From NCBI RefSeq assembly GCF_014211915.1, contig NZ_CP060039.1, forward strand, positions 1,860,001 to 1,924,000: a stretch of DNA of 64,000 nt. Direction: 5' to 3'. Source of the stretch: Burkholderia cenocepacia (GTDB taxonomy: Bacteria > Pseudomonadota > Gammaproteobacteria > Burkholderiales > Burkholderiaceae). Position 1 is the first letter of the stretch, and the number at the start of each line of letters is the position of its first letter. This document shows, in pieces, positions 1-10,071 of the stretch. The notes below the pieces were generated by a model, which had not been told where the DNA came from, did no database searches, and saw only the letters and a list, made by a program, of their open reading frames with translations. Both the position numbers and the translations under genes were made by a program.

Positions 1-1434
1 TACGTGACGGGCGCGACCAACACGCCCGTCAATCCGGCGCTCGCGCGGCGCTTCGAGACGCTGCGCACGACGGTCAGCGCGATCAAGCTGCAGGGCACGA
101 TCCTTGCCGCGCTCGGCGACGTCGGCACGATGTTCGTCACGGCCGGTTACAACCGCGTGCCGTTCTTCAAGACGCTCGGCACGGCCACGCGCCTGATGGC
201 ACCAGGCTCGAAGGATTACCGCAGCTGGCTCACGTCGCAGGGACTGATCGCCGAAACGCTGGAACACGGCCTCAACCGGTGGGGCACCGACCACCTCGCG
301 ACGACGTGGGCGAAATGGCTGTCGGCGCAGACGATGAAATTGGGCGGCGTCACCGGCTGGACCGACGCGCTGCGAACGGCGTTCCAGGCGCAGATGATGC
401 GCGGCCTCGCCGAGATCGGGGGCACCGAGTGGGGCCAGCTCACCGAGTGGGACCGTCGCTCGCTGACGCGCTCGGGCATCACGGCGGACGACTGGGCGCT
501 CGTGAACCGCGCAACGCCAGGTGAGTACAACGGCGCGAAGTACCTGACGCCGGACGCGCTCTACGGCACCGGAGACGCGCGGGCAGCCGATGTCGTGCCG
601 AAGCTGCTCGGCATGATCCGCGACGAAGGCGAGTTCGCCGTGCTGAACCCTGACCTGCGCACGAAGGTGCTCGCCGCGGCGACGCCCGGTACGTGGCAGG
701 GCGAGCTGCAAAAGACGTTCATGCAGTTCAAGTCGTTCCCGATCGCAATGATCTCGCGGCACTGGGGGCGCATCGGTGAAATGCGGCGCTCGGGCGACTA
801 CCGCGTCGAGGGCGCGCCGACACTCGCGAGCCCGATGGCGTACGCAGCAGCGCTTGTCGTCAGCACGACGCTGATCGGCGCGCTGTCGACGCAGCTGAAA
901 AACCTGCTCGCCGGCAAAGATCCCGAGCCGATGGCCGACAACGTGAAGCACGCAGCCGGCTTCTGGACGCGCGCATTCTCGGTCGGCGGTGGCGCCGGCT
1001 TCGCTGGTGACATGCTCACCGCAGCTTTCCAGAGCGCCGACTACGGCTCGCTGTTGAGCAGCGCGGTCGGCGGCCCGGTGCTGTCGACGCTGTTCCAACC
1101 GCTGCGCGCGCTGTCGACGAACGTGCAGGACGCAGCGCAGGGCAAGGATACGCACGTCGGCGCTGACCTGTTGAAGGTCGCGCAGTCGAATATGCCGCTC
1201 GTGAATCTCTGGTTCTGGAAAACGGTGTGGAACCGGCTGATCTGGGACAACATCGCCGAGAACCTGTCGCCCGGCGTGACGTCGCGAAACGTGGCGAAGT
1301 CGCGCCAGCAATACCACAATGACTACTTCTGGGAACCGGGCACGAGCGCGCCGCAGCGCGCGCCGGATCTCAGCAACGCATTCCAGGGGGGTGATGCGCA
1401 TCGATCAATACGAGCGTCTTCAGGCGCTGTCTGA
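1..1434 (+). CDS. Large phage virion protein, C-terminal part only
   Basis: The reading frame is open from the first base (a Tyr codon precedes the first GTG), so this is the 3' end of a longer gene running off the left edge. The visible ~477 residues are rich in Ala, Leu and Trp, with a hydrophobic stretch around residues 275-300 (AYAAALVVSTTLIGALS). There is no catalytic motif I can name. It is followed directly by packaging and tailspike genes. In podoviruses of the Burkholderia Bcep22 type a giant internal virion protein precedes the terminase, so an ejected internal virion protein is a reasonable guess, but that is inference from position only. The stop lies 40 bases inside the next gene. 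Confidence 0.6.
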   Translation, partial: YVTGATNTPVNPALARRFETLRTTVSAIKLQGTILAALGDVGTMFVTAGYNRVPFFKTLGTATRLMAPGSKDYRSWLTSQGLIAETLEHGLNRWGTDHLATTWAKWLSAQTMKLGGVTGWTDALRTAFQAQMMRGLAEIGGTEWGQLTEWDRRSLTRSGITADDWALVNRATPGEYNGAKYLTPDALYGTGDARAADVVPKLLGMIRDEGEFAVLNPDLRTKVLAAATPGTWQGELQKTFMQFKSFPIAMISRHWGRIGEMRRSGDYRVEGAPTLASPMAYAAALVVSTTLIGALSTQLKNLLAGKDPEPMADNVKHAAGFWTRAFSVGGGAGFAGDMLTAAFQSADYGSLLSSAVGGPVLSTLFQPLRALSTNVQDAAQGKDTHVGADLLKVAQSNMPLVNLWFWKTVWNRLIWDNIAENLSPGVTSRNVAKSRQQYHNDYFWEPGTSAPQRAPDLSNAFQGGDAHRSIRASSGAV

Positions 1435-1780
1435 GAAGCTGACCGACGTGTTTCTCGACGAAGCGGACCCGGAGCGCTGGCCGGGCGCGGGGATCGCGCT
1501 CGCCACGATGGACAAGGCGACGCGCGGCGACCGCTACTGGTCGAAGAAGAATGCGGCCGCGACGGTGATGCTGATCGGCCGCGTGCACTCGCTGGTGAGC
1601 GTGATCCAGCTCGCGAGCAAAGGCGGCGAAGGCGCGGCTGCCGGCGGTGTGAGCGAGACCGAGGCCGAGCTCGACGCAGAGGTCGCTGCTGCCGAGAAGG
1701 AGGCCGAGCGGCTGCTCGACGAGGTGCAGCAGCGAGCGCGAAAGGCCGAGTTCGACAAGCGCGCACATGGAAAATCGTAA
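1394..1780 (+). CDS. Small phage protein upstream of terminase (possible small terminase subunit)
   Basis: This encodes 128 residues starting MRIDQYERLQ; a GTG one codon earlier is equally possible. A G-rich ribosome-binding sequence (six Gs) ends just before it. The C-terminal half (roughly residues 75-125) is a highly charged Ala/Glu/Arg-rich segment that looks like a coiled coil. The gene overlaps the end of the preceding virion gene by about 40 bases and the start of the large terminase by 14 bases, so it is translationally coupled. Its place directly before the large terminase subunit suggests a small terminase or DNA-recognition subunit, but no helix-turn-helix is evident; alternatively it is an accessory morphogenesis protein. 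Confidence 0.6.
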   Translation: MRIDQYERLQALSEKLTDVFLDEADPERWPGAGIALATMDKATRGDRYWSKKNAAATVMLIGRVHSLVSVIQLASKGGEGAAAGGVSETEAELDAEVAAAEKEAERLLDEVQQRARKAEFDKRAHGKS

Positions 1781-3410
1781 GGTCGGGTTCCTCGCCTTCT
1801 TCCTGATGTGGGCGAAGCAGCAGGGTTGGAAGGTGCCGCTGCTGCACGTCCGGGTCTGTCATTGGCTGGAGACCTGCGACGACCCCGTGCGCGTGCTGCA
1901 GGTGTTCCGCGGCGCGGCGAAGTCGACGATCTACGCAGTGTTCAAGGCGTGGTGCCTGTATTGCGATCCGAATCTGCGCTCGCTGATCTGGTCCGCCGAC
2001 GGCCCGCTGTCGAAGAAGCTCACCCGGGACGTCATCAACGTGCTGCGCCGGCACCCGCTGTGCGCGGGCATCCTGCCGACGAAGCCCGGTGCGCAAATGT
2101 TCTGGGTGAACGGCGCGAACGACCCGCGTAACGCCAGCATGACGGCCGTTGGCGTCGACCAGAACGTGACGTCCGCCCGCGCCGACAGCATCGATTACGA
2201 CGACGTCGAGGTGCCGAAGAACATCCGCACGCCCGAGGCGCGCGAGAACCTGCGCCTGAAGATCCAAGAGGCGACCTTCATCCTCGTGCCCGGCGGCCAG
2301 GAAACGTACATCGGCACGCCGCACACGCACGATTCGATCTATCCCGAGCTGATCGCGGCCGGCGCGGCGTCGCTGAAGATTCCGCTGTTCGAGGCCGGCG
2401 TGCGGTACGAGGATACGTCATCGGAGACGCGCTACCGGTTCGACTTCACGCCCGGCGACGACGGCCTGTACGTGATGGCCGGCATCTTCAAGCACGCGCG
2501 GCTGCTGCGCGAGGGCGTCGATTATCGCGTCGAGGGGCGTGAGGTCGTATTCTCTCGGCCGCCGGGCACGGTGATCGACATCTACGCGCACTGCGCATGG
2601 CCCGATCGCTTCACGCGCGACGACATCGAGAAGCGCCGCAAGAAGTGCCGTACGCTGAACTACTGGGATTCGCAGTATCAGCTTGAAGCGAAGCCGCTCA
2701 CCGAGGTCCGGCTCGATCCCGAAAAGCTTCGGCCGTACAACGTGCACCCGATCGTCGAGCGGGCGAACCGCGAAATGCGCATGATGCTCGGTGGCACGCG
2801 CATCGTCAGCGCGCGCGCGTACTGGGATTGCGCGACGGGCAAGGTCGGCAGCGACGACTCGGCGTTTTCTCTGGTGCTCGACGATGCGGCCGGCAACTAT
2901 TACTGGCACGTCGCACAGGCGATGCTCGGCGAGTTCGCTGAATTTTCGAGCGGCGAGAATTCGAAGATCACGGGCGGCCAGGTCATGCAGGTGTGCGATC
3001 TGGTCGAGCGCTTCGCAATCCCGCTGATCTACGTCGAAACGAACGGCGTCGGCTCGTTCGTGCCACAGCTGCTGCGCAAGGCCCTTCGCCAGCGCAAGCT
3101 CGTGTGCGGCGTGAAGGACATTGCGGCGACCGTCAACAAGAACGAGAAGATCCTCGCGGGCATCGAGCCGCCGCTTAAATCGGGTGTTCTGTGGGCGCAC
3201 GTCGATGTGCTCGATAGCCCGGTGTGGGACCAGATGCAGTCCTTCAACCCGTTAGTGAAGCGGCAGCCTGACGATTTCATCGACTCGGGCGCTTCGGCGA
3301 TCCTCGAAAGCCCCGTGCGCATTGGCCGGATAGTCGGGAATCCGACAGCCGCAGAGGGGCACGATTGGCGTCCATCGGTGGGCGTCCATGAGGTGACGCT
3401 CGAAGTGTAG
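1767..3410 (+). CDS. Phage terminase large subunit
   Basis: This 547-residue protein is of the size of T7/N4-type large terminases, the ATPase-nuclease motors that package phage DNA into the prohead. The Walker A region is seen near residue 48 as FRGAAKST, the Walker B acidic cluster near residue 140 as DYDDVEVP, and a C-terminal RNase H-like nuclease signature near residue 353 as YWDCATGK followed by DDSAF. The ATG overlaps the upstream small gene by 14 bases. The arrangement (putative small subunit, then large subunit, then tailspike) fits a podovirus late region. It looks full length and intact. Confidence 0.9.
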   Translation: MENRKVGFLAFFLMWAKQQGWKVPLLHVRVCHWLETCDDPVRVLQVFRGAAKSTIYAVFKAWCLYCDPNLRSLIWSADGPLSKKLTRDVINVLRRHPLCAGILPTKPGAQMFWVNGANDPRNASMTAVGVDQNVTSARADSIDYDDVEVPKNIRTPEARENLRLKIQEATFILVPGGQETYIGTPHTHDSIYPELIAAGAASLKIPLFEAGVRYEDTSSETRYRFDFTPGDDGLYVMAGIFKHARLLREGVDYRVEGREVVFSRPPGTVIDIYAHCAWPDRFTRDDIEKRRKKCRTLNYWDSQYQLEAKPLTEVRLDPEKLRPYNVHPIVERANREMRMMLGGTRIVSARAYWDCATGKVGSDDSAFSLVLDDAAGNYYWHVAQAMLGEFAEFSSGENSKITGGQVMQVCDLVERFAIPLIYVETNGVGSFVPQLLRKALRQRKLVCGVKDIAATVNKNEKILAGIEPPLKSGVLWAHVDVLDSPVWDQMQSFNPLVKRQPDDFIDSGASAILESPVRIGRIVGNPTAAEGHDWRPSVGVHEVTLEV

Positions 3411-3444
3411 CGTCGCCTCCGCGGCGCACCTTAGGGGAAGCCGC

Positions 3445-5642
3445 GTGACTGTTCCGATTCAAGATCCCAATGTGTCCTACACCGGAAATGGTGTATCGAA
3501 GGACTTTGCCTTTCCGTTCACGATCCTGAAGAGTGACGATCTGGTTGTGCTGCTCGATGACGTGCCGCAAGCCGTCGGCATCCAGTTCACGATCGACGGT
3601 ATCGGCGACCAGCAAGGCGGCACCGTATCGTTCGTCGCTGCGCCACTGCTCGGCGCGCGGATTACGCTCTATCGCGAAGTGGCGATCGAGCGCGAGGACG
3701 ACTATCAGGACAACGGTGACCTGCTCGCGAAGACACTGAACGGCGATTTCGACCGGATCTGGATGGCGATTCAGGATGGCGGCTTCGGCCTGACGCGGGC
3801 CGTGCGTGTGCCGCGATCCGACGTCAATCCGAGCATGACGCTTCCCGGTTCGGCGCTGCGCGCGAACAAGGCGCTCGGCTTCGACGCGAATGGCGACCCG
3901 TTCATGATCGACCTGAAAGTCGGCTCGATCGCCGCGCCGGTCGTCTCGAACGTTGCGATGCTGCGCATGATCGACTGGTCGACGACGTTTTCTGCTTTTG
4001 CGCTCGGGCATACGACACCGGGCGACGATGGCGGCGGCCAGTACTTCCCGGACTATGGCGACGACTCCAGCAACGACAATGACGCGACCGTGATCGTCGC
4101 GAACGACGGCACGCGCGTGAAACTGCAGGTCTTGCTGTACGTCACAACCGGTCAGTTCGGCGCCCGTCGCGATTCGACCGGTATCAACAGCACCGGAACC
4201 GACGACTCGAACGCGTTCGCGAACGCGCTGCAATGGGTATGCGATCACAACCGCGCATATAAGTTGATCGCGTCGCCGGGCGTGCACCGGCTGACGCGCA
4301 CCATGCTCCCGTCTGCACCGTACATGCTGTCGGGTACGTCGGTCGCGCCGAAGAACGTCGGCGAAAACGCGATCGGTGGCGGCTCGTGGCTCTACTACGA
4401 TCACACGGGCAAGGGCATTTCGACGATCAACTCGGGGGCGACTTCAAGGGCGTCCATATCGAGCAGCTCGGCACGATTCGAAATCAGCCGGCGATTGCGC
4501 CAGGGTGGGCGCCGAACAACAACGATTTCGATTTCTACTCGGAACGCGTCGACGACATTTTCTATCGCGACGTGCTGCTACTCAATCCAACGCAGGGCAT
4601 CTACGTGAACCGGACGAACAACGGCCGCGTCGACTTCGAGCGCGTTCGCGGAATGCCGTTCAAGGTCGGGATTCAGGTCGACCAGATGTACGACGTGATG
4701 CGCGTCAACGACGTGCACTGGTGGTCGTACTGGCACGACGATCCGATCCTCTGGGCCTATTGCCGCGCGAACCTCGACGGCATGCGCCTCTATCGCGTCG
4801 ACAGCCCGATCATCGAGAGCTACTTCGCGATCAACTGCTATTCCGGCATCCGAGTCGCACAGAGTGCGTACGGCACCACGTCGAAAATGCAGATCGGCAA
4901 CATCACGGTCGACCTGTCGAAGTATGGCATCTGGTGGGATTCGACCGTCTCGGGCGCGAGCGCGCAAATCGGAAACATGGAGTTCCAGAGCTCGACGCCG
5001 GCCATCCCCGGATCGAAGGCGATCTATGTGCAGGCGAACGGCGCGCAGATCGAGATCGGCAAACTCAGTTCCATCCTCACCGGCACGAGCGCGGTTCGCG
5101 TTGAAGGCTCGAACAACACGCTGCGCATCGGCGAGGTGCGCGCGCAGCTCTACGATCAGGATGCGACCGGGACGCCAGCCATCGACTGCACGACCGGCAA
5201 CCGCGTATTCATCAGTGGCTGGCCAGACATCGGCGGCGCAGGCGGTCCAGGCAAGCGCTACGCTGAGAATGGAACCGTGAGCGTCGACGACTGGCGCTCC
5301 TATGTGGCGAACATCACTGCATCGTCTGGTTCGTTCGGGGCGGTCGGCGTCGTGATCGCGAAGTACAAGCAGTTCAACAACACGGTCACGTTCACGTTCA
5401 CTGCGAACATTACGACGCGTGGCACCGCCGCGGGCGGCATGCGCATCTCGTTGCCGCCGATCGTGCCGTCGGCTGACAACTTCGTCGGATCGGGCAAGGA
5501 ACGCACTGTCGGTAAAGGGGCATCGCTCGACGTGCTGGCCGGGAACACGTACGCAACGATGGTCAACTATGACGGATCGTTCCCTGCATTCGATGGGGCG
5601 GTTCTGTCTGGCGTCGGCATGTACGACTTCGTGACGGCCTGA
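3445..5642 (+). pseudogene. Phage tailspike / tail fibre, broken by one frameshift
   Basis: Two overlapping frames make one protein. The first frame (3445 to about 4434) encodes a T7-fibre-like N-terminal adaptor: residues 1-115 contain SYTGNGVSKDFAFPF and an acidic DDYQDNGDLLAKTLN stretch. A pectate-lyase-3-like start (DSTGINSTGTDDSNAF) follows, typical of beta-helical tailspikes that bind or cut surface polysaccharide. The sequence then changes frame at the G run 4434-4438: one extra G would read through SGGDFKGVHIEQL into the second frame, which continues to 5642 with beta-helix-like repeats. The repaired protein would be 732 residues. The break may be a sequencing error, a real mutation or, less likely, programmed -1 slippage. 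Receptor-binding function is inferred from domain type and position. Confidence 0.8.
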
Positions 5643-5644
5643 CC

Positions 5645-5857
5645 ATGCGCAGCCTGCCAATGACGGTTCTGTCGAGCTACGTGGACTGGTGGTGGAATGG
5701 TGCGCAATACCGTTCCCCGTACAGTCCCGAGGCAATCGCAGAAGCGAAGAAGCGCCGTGAAGATCACCAGCGCGCCATCGAGGCGCAGAAGCGGCGCCCC
5801 TCATACGAGCAGCGCTTGCGCGCGCACTTCGATAGCAAAAGGAGAAGCGATGGCTGA
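5645..5857 (+). CDS. Small phage protein of unknown function
   Basis: This 70-residue ORF begins two bases after the tailspike stop and overlaps the following membrane-protein gene by 8 bases, so it sits in a tight late operon. It has an aromatic N-terminal patch (YVDWWWNGAQY) followed by a strongly charged Lys/Arg/Glu helix. I do not recognise the family. It could be a tail accessory or a regulator of the adjacent lysis genes; neither is shown by the sequence. Confidence 0.6.
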   Translation: MRSLPMTVLSSYVDWWWNGAQYRSPYSPEAIAEAKKRREDHQRAIEAQKRRPSYEQRLRAHFDSKRRSDG

Positions 5858-6185
5858 ACCGACAACCAGCCTCGCGGCCGCGGCCGGCGCGCTGCTCGTG
5901 AAGATCGTTCCGGGCGCCGTCGGCTCGCTGATCGCTCTCCGCTTCATCGGCGACGGCCTGACCGGGCGGCAGAAAGCCGTGTCGTTCCTGTCTGGCGCCG
6001 CGATCGCGTACTACGGCGGCCCGGCTGCCGTGTCGTGGTTCGCGATCACGGACAGCGGCGCGCAGCAGGCTATCGGCTTTCTCGTCGGGCTGTTCGGCCT
6101 GGCGGTCACGAAAGAGCTTTTCAAAGAAATCAACAACGCAGACTTCATCGGGGCCCTGAAACGACGCATCTTCGGAGGTCCGTGA
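5850..6185 (+). CDS. Putative phage holin (small three-helix membrane protein)
   Basis: This encodes 111 residues from an ATG with a good ribosome-binding site (AAAAGGAG, 5 bases upstream). Three hydrophobic segments are visible at about residues 12-34, 40-62 and 72-92, followed by a basic C-terminus (KRRIFGGP). Size, topology and position immediately before an endolysin are those of a class I holin, which makes the inner-membrane lesion that releases or activates the endolysin. The stop TGA shares one base with the next ATG. Holin versus antiholin cannot be assigned from sequence alone because the next gene is also a small membrane protein. Confidence 0.7.
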   Translation: MAEPTTSLAAAAGALLVKIVPGAVGSLIALRFIGDGLTGRQKAVSFLSGAAIAYYGGPAAVSWFAITDSGAQQAIGFLVGLFGLAVTKELFKEINNADFIGALKRRIFGGP

Positions 6186-6460
6186 TGGTCACGATTTTCG
6201 TTCTCGCAAACCTCATCGTCCTTGCTTTCTGCATCTGGATCGCCGTCACCGACGCAATCGCGACAGGCTGGTGGGGCACGGTCGGCTTCTCGATCGTCGG
6301 CATCTCGGCCGCCGTCAACGTGCTGAAGCCGATCCGCATGCTGCCGGTGATCGACCTGCCCGAGACCATGATGACGGTCGGCACGGCGATCGTGTGCCTG
6401 TGGGTGATGGGGCGCAAGGCGTACTGGTGGACGAAGGAGCACAAGCATGGCACGCATTGA
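6185..6460 (+). CDS. Small phage membrane protein (second holin or antiholin candidate)
   Basis: This 91-residue protein starts at the ATG overlapping the preceding stop by one base. Hydrophobic segments lie at about residues 3-22 and 28-45, with a third near 60-77, and the tail is Lys/His-rich (WWTKEHKHGTH). It is followed by the endolysin gene, whose start lies 14 bases inside this one. Paired small membrane proteins before an endolysin usually form a holin/antiholin couple; which member is which is unknown. An RBS for the endolysin (AAGGAG) lies inside the 3' end of this gene. Confidence 0.65.
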   Translation: MVTIFVLANLIVLAFCIWIAVTDAIATGWWGTVGFSIVGISAAVNVLKPIRMLPVIDLPETMMTVGTAIVCLWVMGRKAYWWTKEHKHGTH

Positions 6461-6941
6461 CGCTACCGCGGCCGGCGGCCAGAACCGCGTAGCCTTCCTC
6501 GACACGATCGCGGTGAGCGAGATCGGCGCCGCGCTGCTCGCGAAGTCCGATGACGGTTACAACGTGCTCGTCGGCTCGACGCCGGCGCGGCCGCTGCTTT
6601 TCTCCAGCTACGCGGCACACCCGAACGTGCTGAATCGACAGATCCCGGTCCCGTCGACAGCGGCCGGCCGCTACCAGATCCTGTTTCGGTGGTGGCGGAT
6701 CTACCAGGCACAGATGAAACTGCCAGACTTCGGCCCAGTCTCGCAGGATCGATATGCGCTGCAGCAGCTGCGCGAGCATGGCGCGCTGGCGCTGATCGAT
6801 GCCGGCCGCTTCCGCGAGGCCGTCGCGAAGGTGTCGAACGTGTGGGCCAGCCTGCCGGGCGCCGGCTACGGGCAGCACGAGAACGACATCGAGCGGCTGC
6901 TCGTTGAGTACCGGTCGGCGGGCGGGGAGGTCGCAGCATGA
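6447..6941 (+). CDS. R: Lambda R-type transglycosylase endolysin
   Basis: This 164-residue protein matches the lambda R lytic transglycosylase family in layout. A Glu at position 25 (IAVSEIG) aligns with the lambda catalytic glutamate, followed by DDGYNVLVG, GRYQILFRWW, SQDRYALQQLREHGAL and the conserved C-terminal NVWASLPGAGYGQ. It cleaves the glycan strand of peptidoglycan at the end of the lytic cycle. No signal peptide or SAR helix is visible, so export should depend on the upstream holin. It overlaps both neighbours (14 bases upstream, ATGA with Rz downstream), which shows a compact lysis cassette. Confidence 0.93.
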   Translation: MARIDATAAGGQNRVAFLDTIAVSEIGAALLAKSDDGYNVLVGSTPARPLLFSSYAAHPNVLNRQIPVPSTAAGRYQILFRWWRIYQAQMKLPDFGPVSQDRYALQQLREHGALALIDAGRFREAVAKVSNVWASLPGAGYGQHENDIERLLVEYRSAGGEVAA

Positions 6942-7414
6942 CGATCCTCGACCCGCGCCTCTGGCTTGCCTTCATCGTCGCGCTCGCGATCACGGCGGGC
7001 GGCTGCTACTTCAAGGGGCATGCCGACGGCGTGCGCGCAACGACCGTCGCGGCGCAGAAGGCGCAGCTCGCGGCCGTGACCGCTGCGCGTGCCGAAGAAC
7101 AACGCCGCACTGCGGCCCAATCGGAGATTGCCAACGATGCGAACAAACAACGTACGGCCGCGCTCGGGGATGCTTTTGCTGCTCGTGCTGCCGCTGGCAG
7201 CTTGCAACAGCGCGTCGATCAGCTCGTCGCCGCCGCCCGTCATCCCGCCGCTGCCGCCGGAAGCCCGGCAGCCGGCGACGCCCTCGATCTGCTTGCCGAC
7301 GTGCTCGGCCGCGCTGACCAGCGCGCGGGCGAACTGGCAGAGTATGCTGACCAGGCCCGCATCGCCGGCCAGCAGTGCGAGCGCGACTACGACGCGCTGA
7401 CGGCCGTAAAATAG
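6938..7414 (+). CDS. Rz: Rz-like inner-membrane spanin subunit
   Basis: This 158-residue protein has one N-terminal transmembrane segment (about residues 8-25, WLAFIVALAITAGGCYF) followed by a long Ala/Gln/Glu-rich, coiled-coil-like periplasmic domain. That is the typical i-spanin design. Its ATG overlaps the endolysin stop (ATGA). The gene encloses the complete Rz1 o-spanin gene in the +1 frame. Together they are expected to span the periplasm and disrupt the outer membrane after the wall is cut. Family identity rests on topology and context, since spanins diverge strongly in sequence. Confidence 0.88.
   Translation: MTILDPRLWLAFIVALAITAGGCYFKGHADGVRATTVAAQKAQLAAVTAARAEEQRRTAAQSEIANDANKQRTAALGDAFAARAAAGSLQQRVDQLVAAARHPAAAAGSPAAGDALDLLADVLGRADQRAGELAEYADQARIAGQQCERDYDALTAVK
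7137..7400 (+). CDS. Rz1: Rz1-like outer-membrane lipoprotein spanin, embedded in Rz
   Basis: This 87-residue ORF lies entirely inside Rz in another frame. It has a short basic N-terminus, a hydrophobic core and a lipobox LPLAAC with the lipidated Cys at residue 23, then a Pro-rich segment (SSPPPVIPPLPPEARQP) typical of o-spanins. A longer start at 7089 is possible but would put 16 extra residues before the signal. The mature protein should anchor in the outer membrane and bind the Rz C-terminus. Embedded Rz/Rz1 pairs are well known from lambda-type phages, and the lipobox plus Pro-rich stretch makes this a confident call. Confidence 0.88.
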   Translation: MRTNNVRPRSGMLLLLVLPLAACNSASISSSPPPVIPPLPPEARQPATPSICLPTCSAALTSARANWQSMLTRPASPASSASATTTR

Positions 7415-7792
7415 CTTCGGCGCGCCGGTTCGATTCCGCATCGGGCCCGGCGCGCACTTCCGCCTTCCTGCTACAAATCTGCACCGCGTTTCCGCAAGTA
7501 ATTGATTCTGCGCGCGTCTAGCTTCCGGTCCCCGGCACCATCGATTGCGTTGATGCGATTCGATTCGATGAAGGTGTGAAAAACCCGCGAGAAATGCAGC
7601 GCTCGCGGGTTTTTTGTTTGGCGCGGGTACATGAAGCGGCACGCCAGCGCGACTCGAGATGCGCTTCCCTGCACCGAAAACGGCGCCATGTGATACTGGC
7701 ACGCACGTCGCACCGGACGCCTGCGTCGCCACCGGCGAACGCGTCCCGCCGACCGCTTCCCTCATCGTTTGCCTGTCGCAAGACCACCCGTC
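7415..7792. other. Gene-free stretch containing the prophage-host junction
   Basis: No convincing gene lies in these 378 bases. A 9-bp inverted repeat (GCGCGCCGG at 7420-7428, CCGGCGCGC at 7447-7455) follows the lysis cassette without a T-run. A strong terminator sits at 7579-7615. The phage-to-chromosome junction must be in this interval, since phage lysis genes end at 7414 and a metabolic gene starts at 7793, but no duplicated attachment core can be recognised from one end alone. Confidence 0.6.
7579..7615 (+). terminator. Intrinsic terminator (probably bidirectional)
   Basis: A perfect 11-bp stem (AAACCCGCGAG at 7581-7591, CTCGCGGGTTT at 7602-7612) with a 10-base loop is followed by a run of six Ts. 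A-run on the left side would give a U-run on the other strand. It separates the phage late operon from the downstream host gene. Confidence 0.85.
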
Positions 7793-8419
7793 ATGACCGA
7801 CTCGACCCATCACTATTACGAACCGTCGCAAGGCCACGGCCTGCCGCACGACCCGTTGAACGCGATCATCGGCCCGCGCCCGATCGGCTGGATTTCATCC
7901 CGCGGCAGCGACGGCACGCTGAACCTCGCGCCGTACAGCTTCTTCAACGCGTTCAACTATCGCCCGCCGATCATCGGCTTTTCGAGCACCGCCGCGAAGG
8001 ACAGCCTGCGCAACGTGCAGGAAACCGGCGAGTTCGTGTGGAACCTCGCGACGCGCGATCTCGCCGAGCGGATGAACCAGACCTGCGCCGCCGTGCCGTA
8101 CGACGTGAACGAATTCGAACTCGGCGGCTTGACCGCCGTGTCGTCGCGCCTCGTCGACGTGCCGCGCGTCGCGGAAAGCGGTGTGAACTTCGAATGCAAG
8201 GTAACCGACGTGATCCGGCTGCGCGATCATCACGGCGTCGAGACGCCGGCCACGCTGGTGCTGGGCGAGGTCATCGCGGTCCATATCCGCCATGACCTGC
8301 TGAAGGACGGCATTTTCGACACGTTCGGCGCGGGCATCATTCTTCGTGCGGGCGGCCCGTCGGCCTATGTGCACGTGACGCCCGACAGCCGCTTCGACCT
8401 GTTCCGTCCCGACGCGTGA
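7793..8419 (+). CDS. Flavin reductase-like FMN-binding protein
   Basis: This 208-residue protein has the split-barrel flavin reductase layout: GPRPIGWISSRGSDGTLNLA at about residues 27-46 and NAFNYRPPIIGFSS shortly after, where FMN binds in this family (relatives of NtaB-type and DIM6 proteins). It probably supplies reduced FMN to a partner or is a flavin-dependent oxidoreductase; the substrate cannot be told. The ATG at 7793 was chosen over an in-frame TTG at 7769. No monooxygenase partner gene is adjacent. A strong terminator follows, so it is likely transcribed alone. Confidence 0.85.
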   Translation: MTDSTHHYYEPSQGHGLPHDPLNAIIGPRPIGWISSRGSDGTLNLAPYSFFNAFNYRPPIIGFSSTAAKDSLRNVQETGEFVWNLATRDLAERMNQTCAAVPYDVNEFELGGLTAVSSRLVDVPRVAESGVNFECKVTDVIRLRDHHGVETPATLVLGEVIAVHIRHDLLKDGIFDTFGAGIILRAGGPSAYVHVTPDSRFDLFRPDA

Positions 8420-8475
8420 TCGATCGAGCGCCGCAGTAAGCCGGCAAGCAGGCGCACGAGCGCCCGCACCCGACG

Positions 8476-8514
8476 AAAGACCCCGCTGAAATCCAGGATT
8501 TCACGGGGTCTTTT
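8476..8514 (+). terminator. Intrinsic terminator after the flavin reductase gene
   Basis: A long stem (AAGACCCCG-C-TGAAAT paired with ATTTCACGGGGTCTT, one bulged C) with a five-base loop ends in TCTTTT. It closes the single-gene unit upstream. Confidence 0.85.
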
Positions 8515-10069
<1,555 letters not shown>

Positions 10070-10071
10070 TC

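Noticed and set aside
7421..7456. tRNA-like T-arm text (GGTTCGATTCC) after Rz
   Set aside because: The flanking bases do not pair as a T-stem, no acceptor end or CCA follows, and the sequence upstream is Rz coding. The bases form a different inverted repeat instead.
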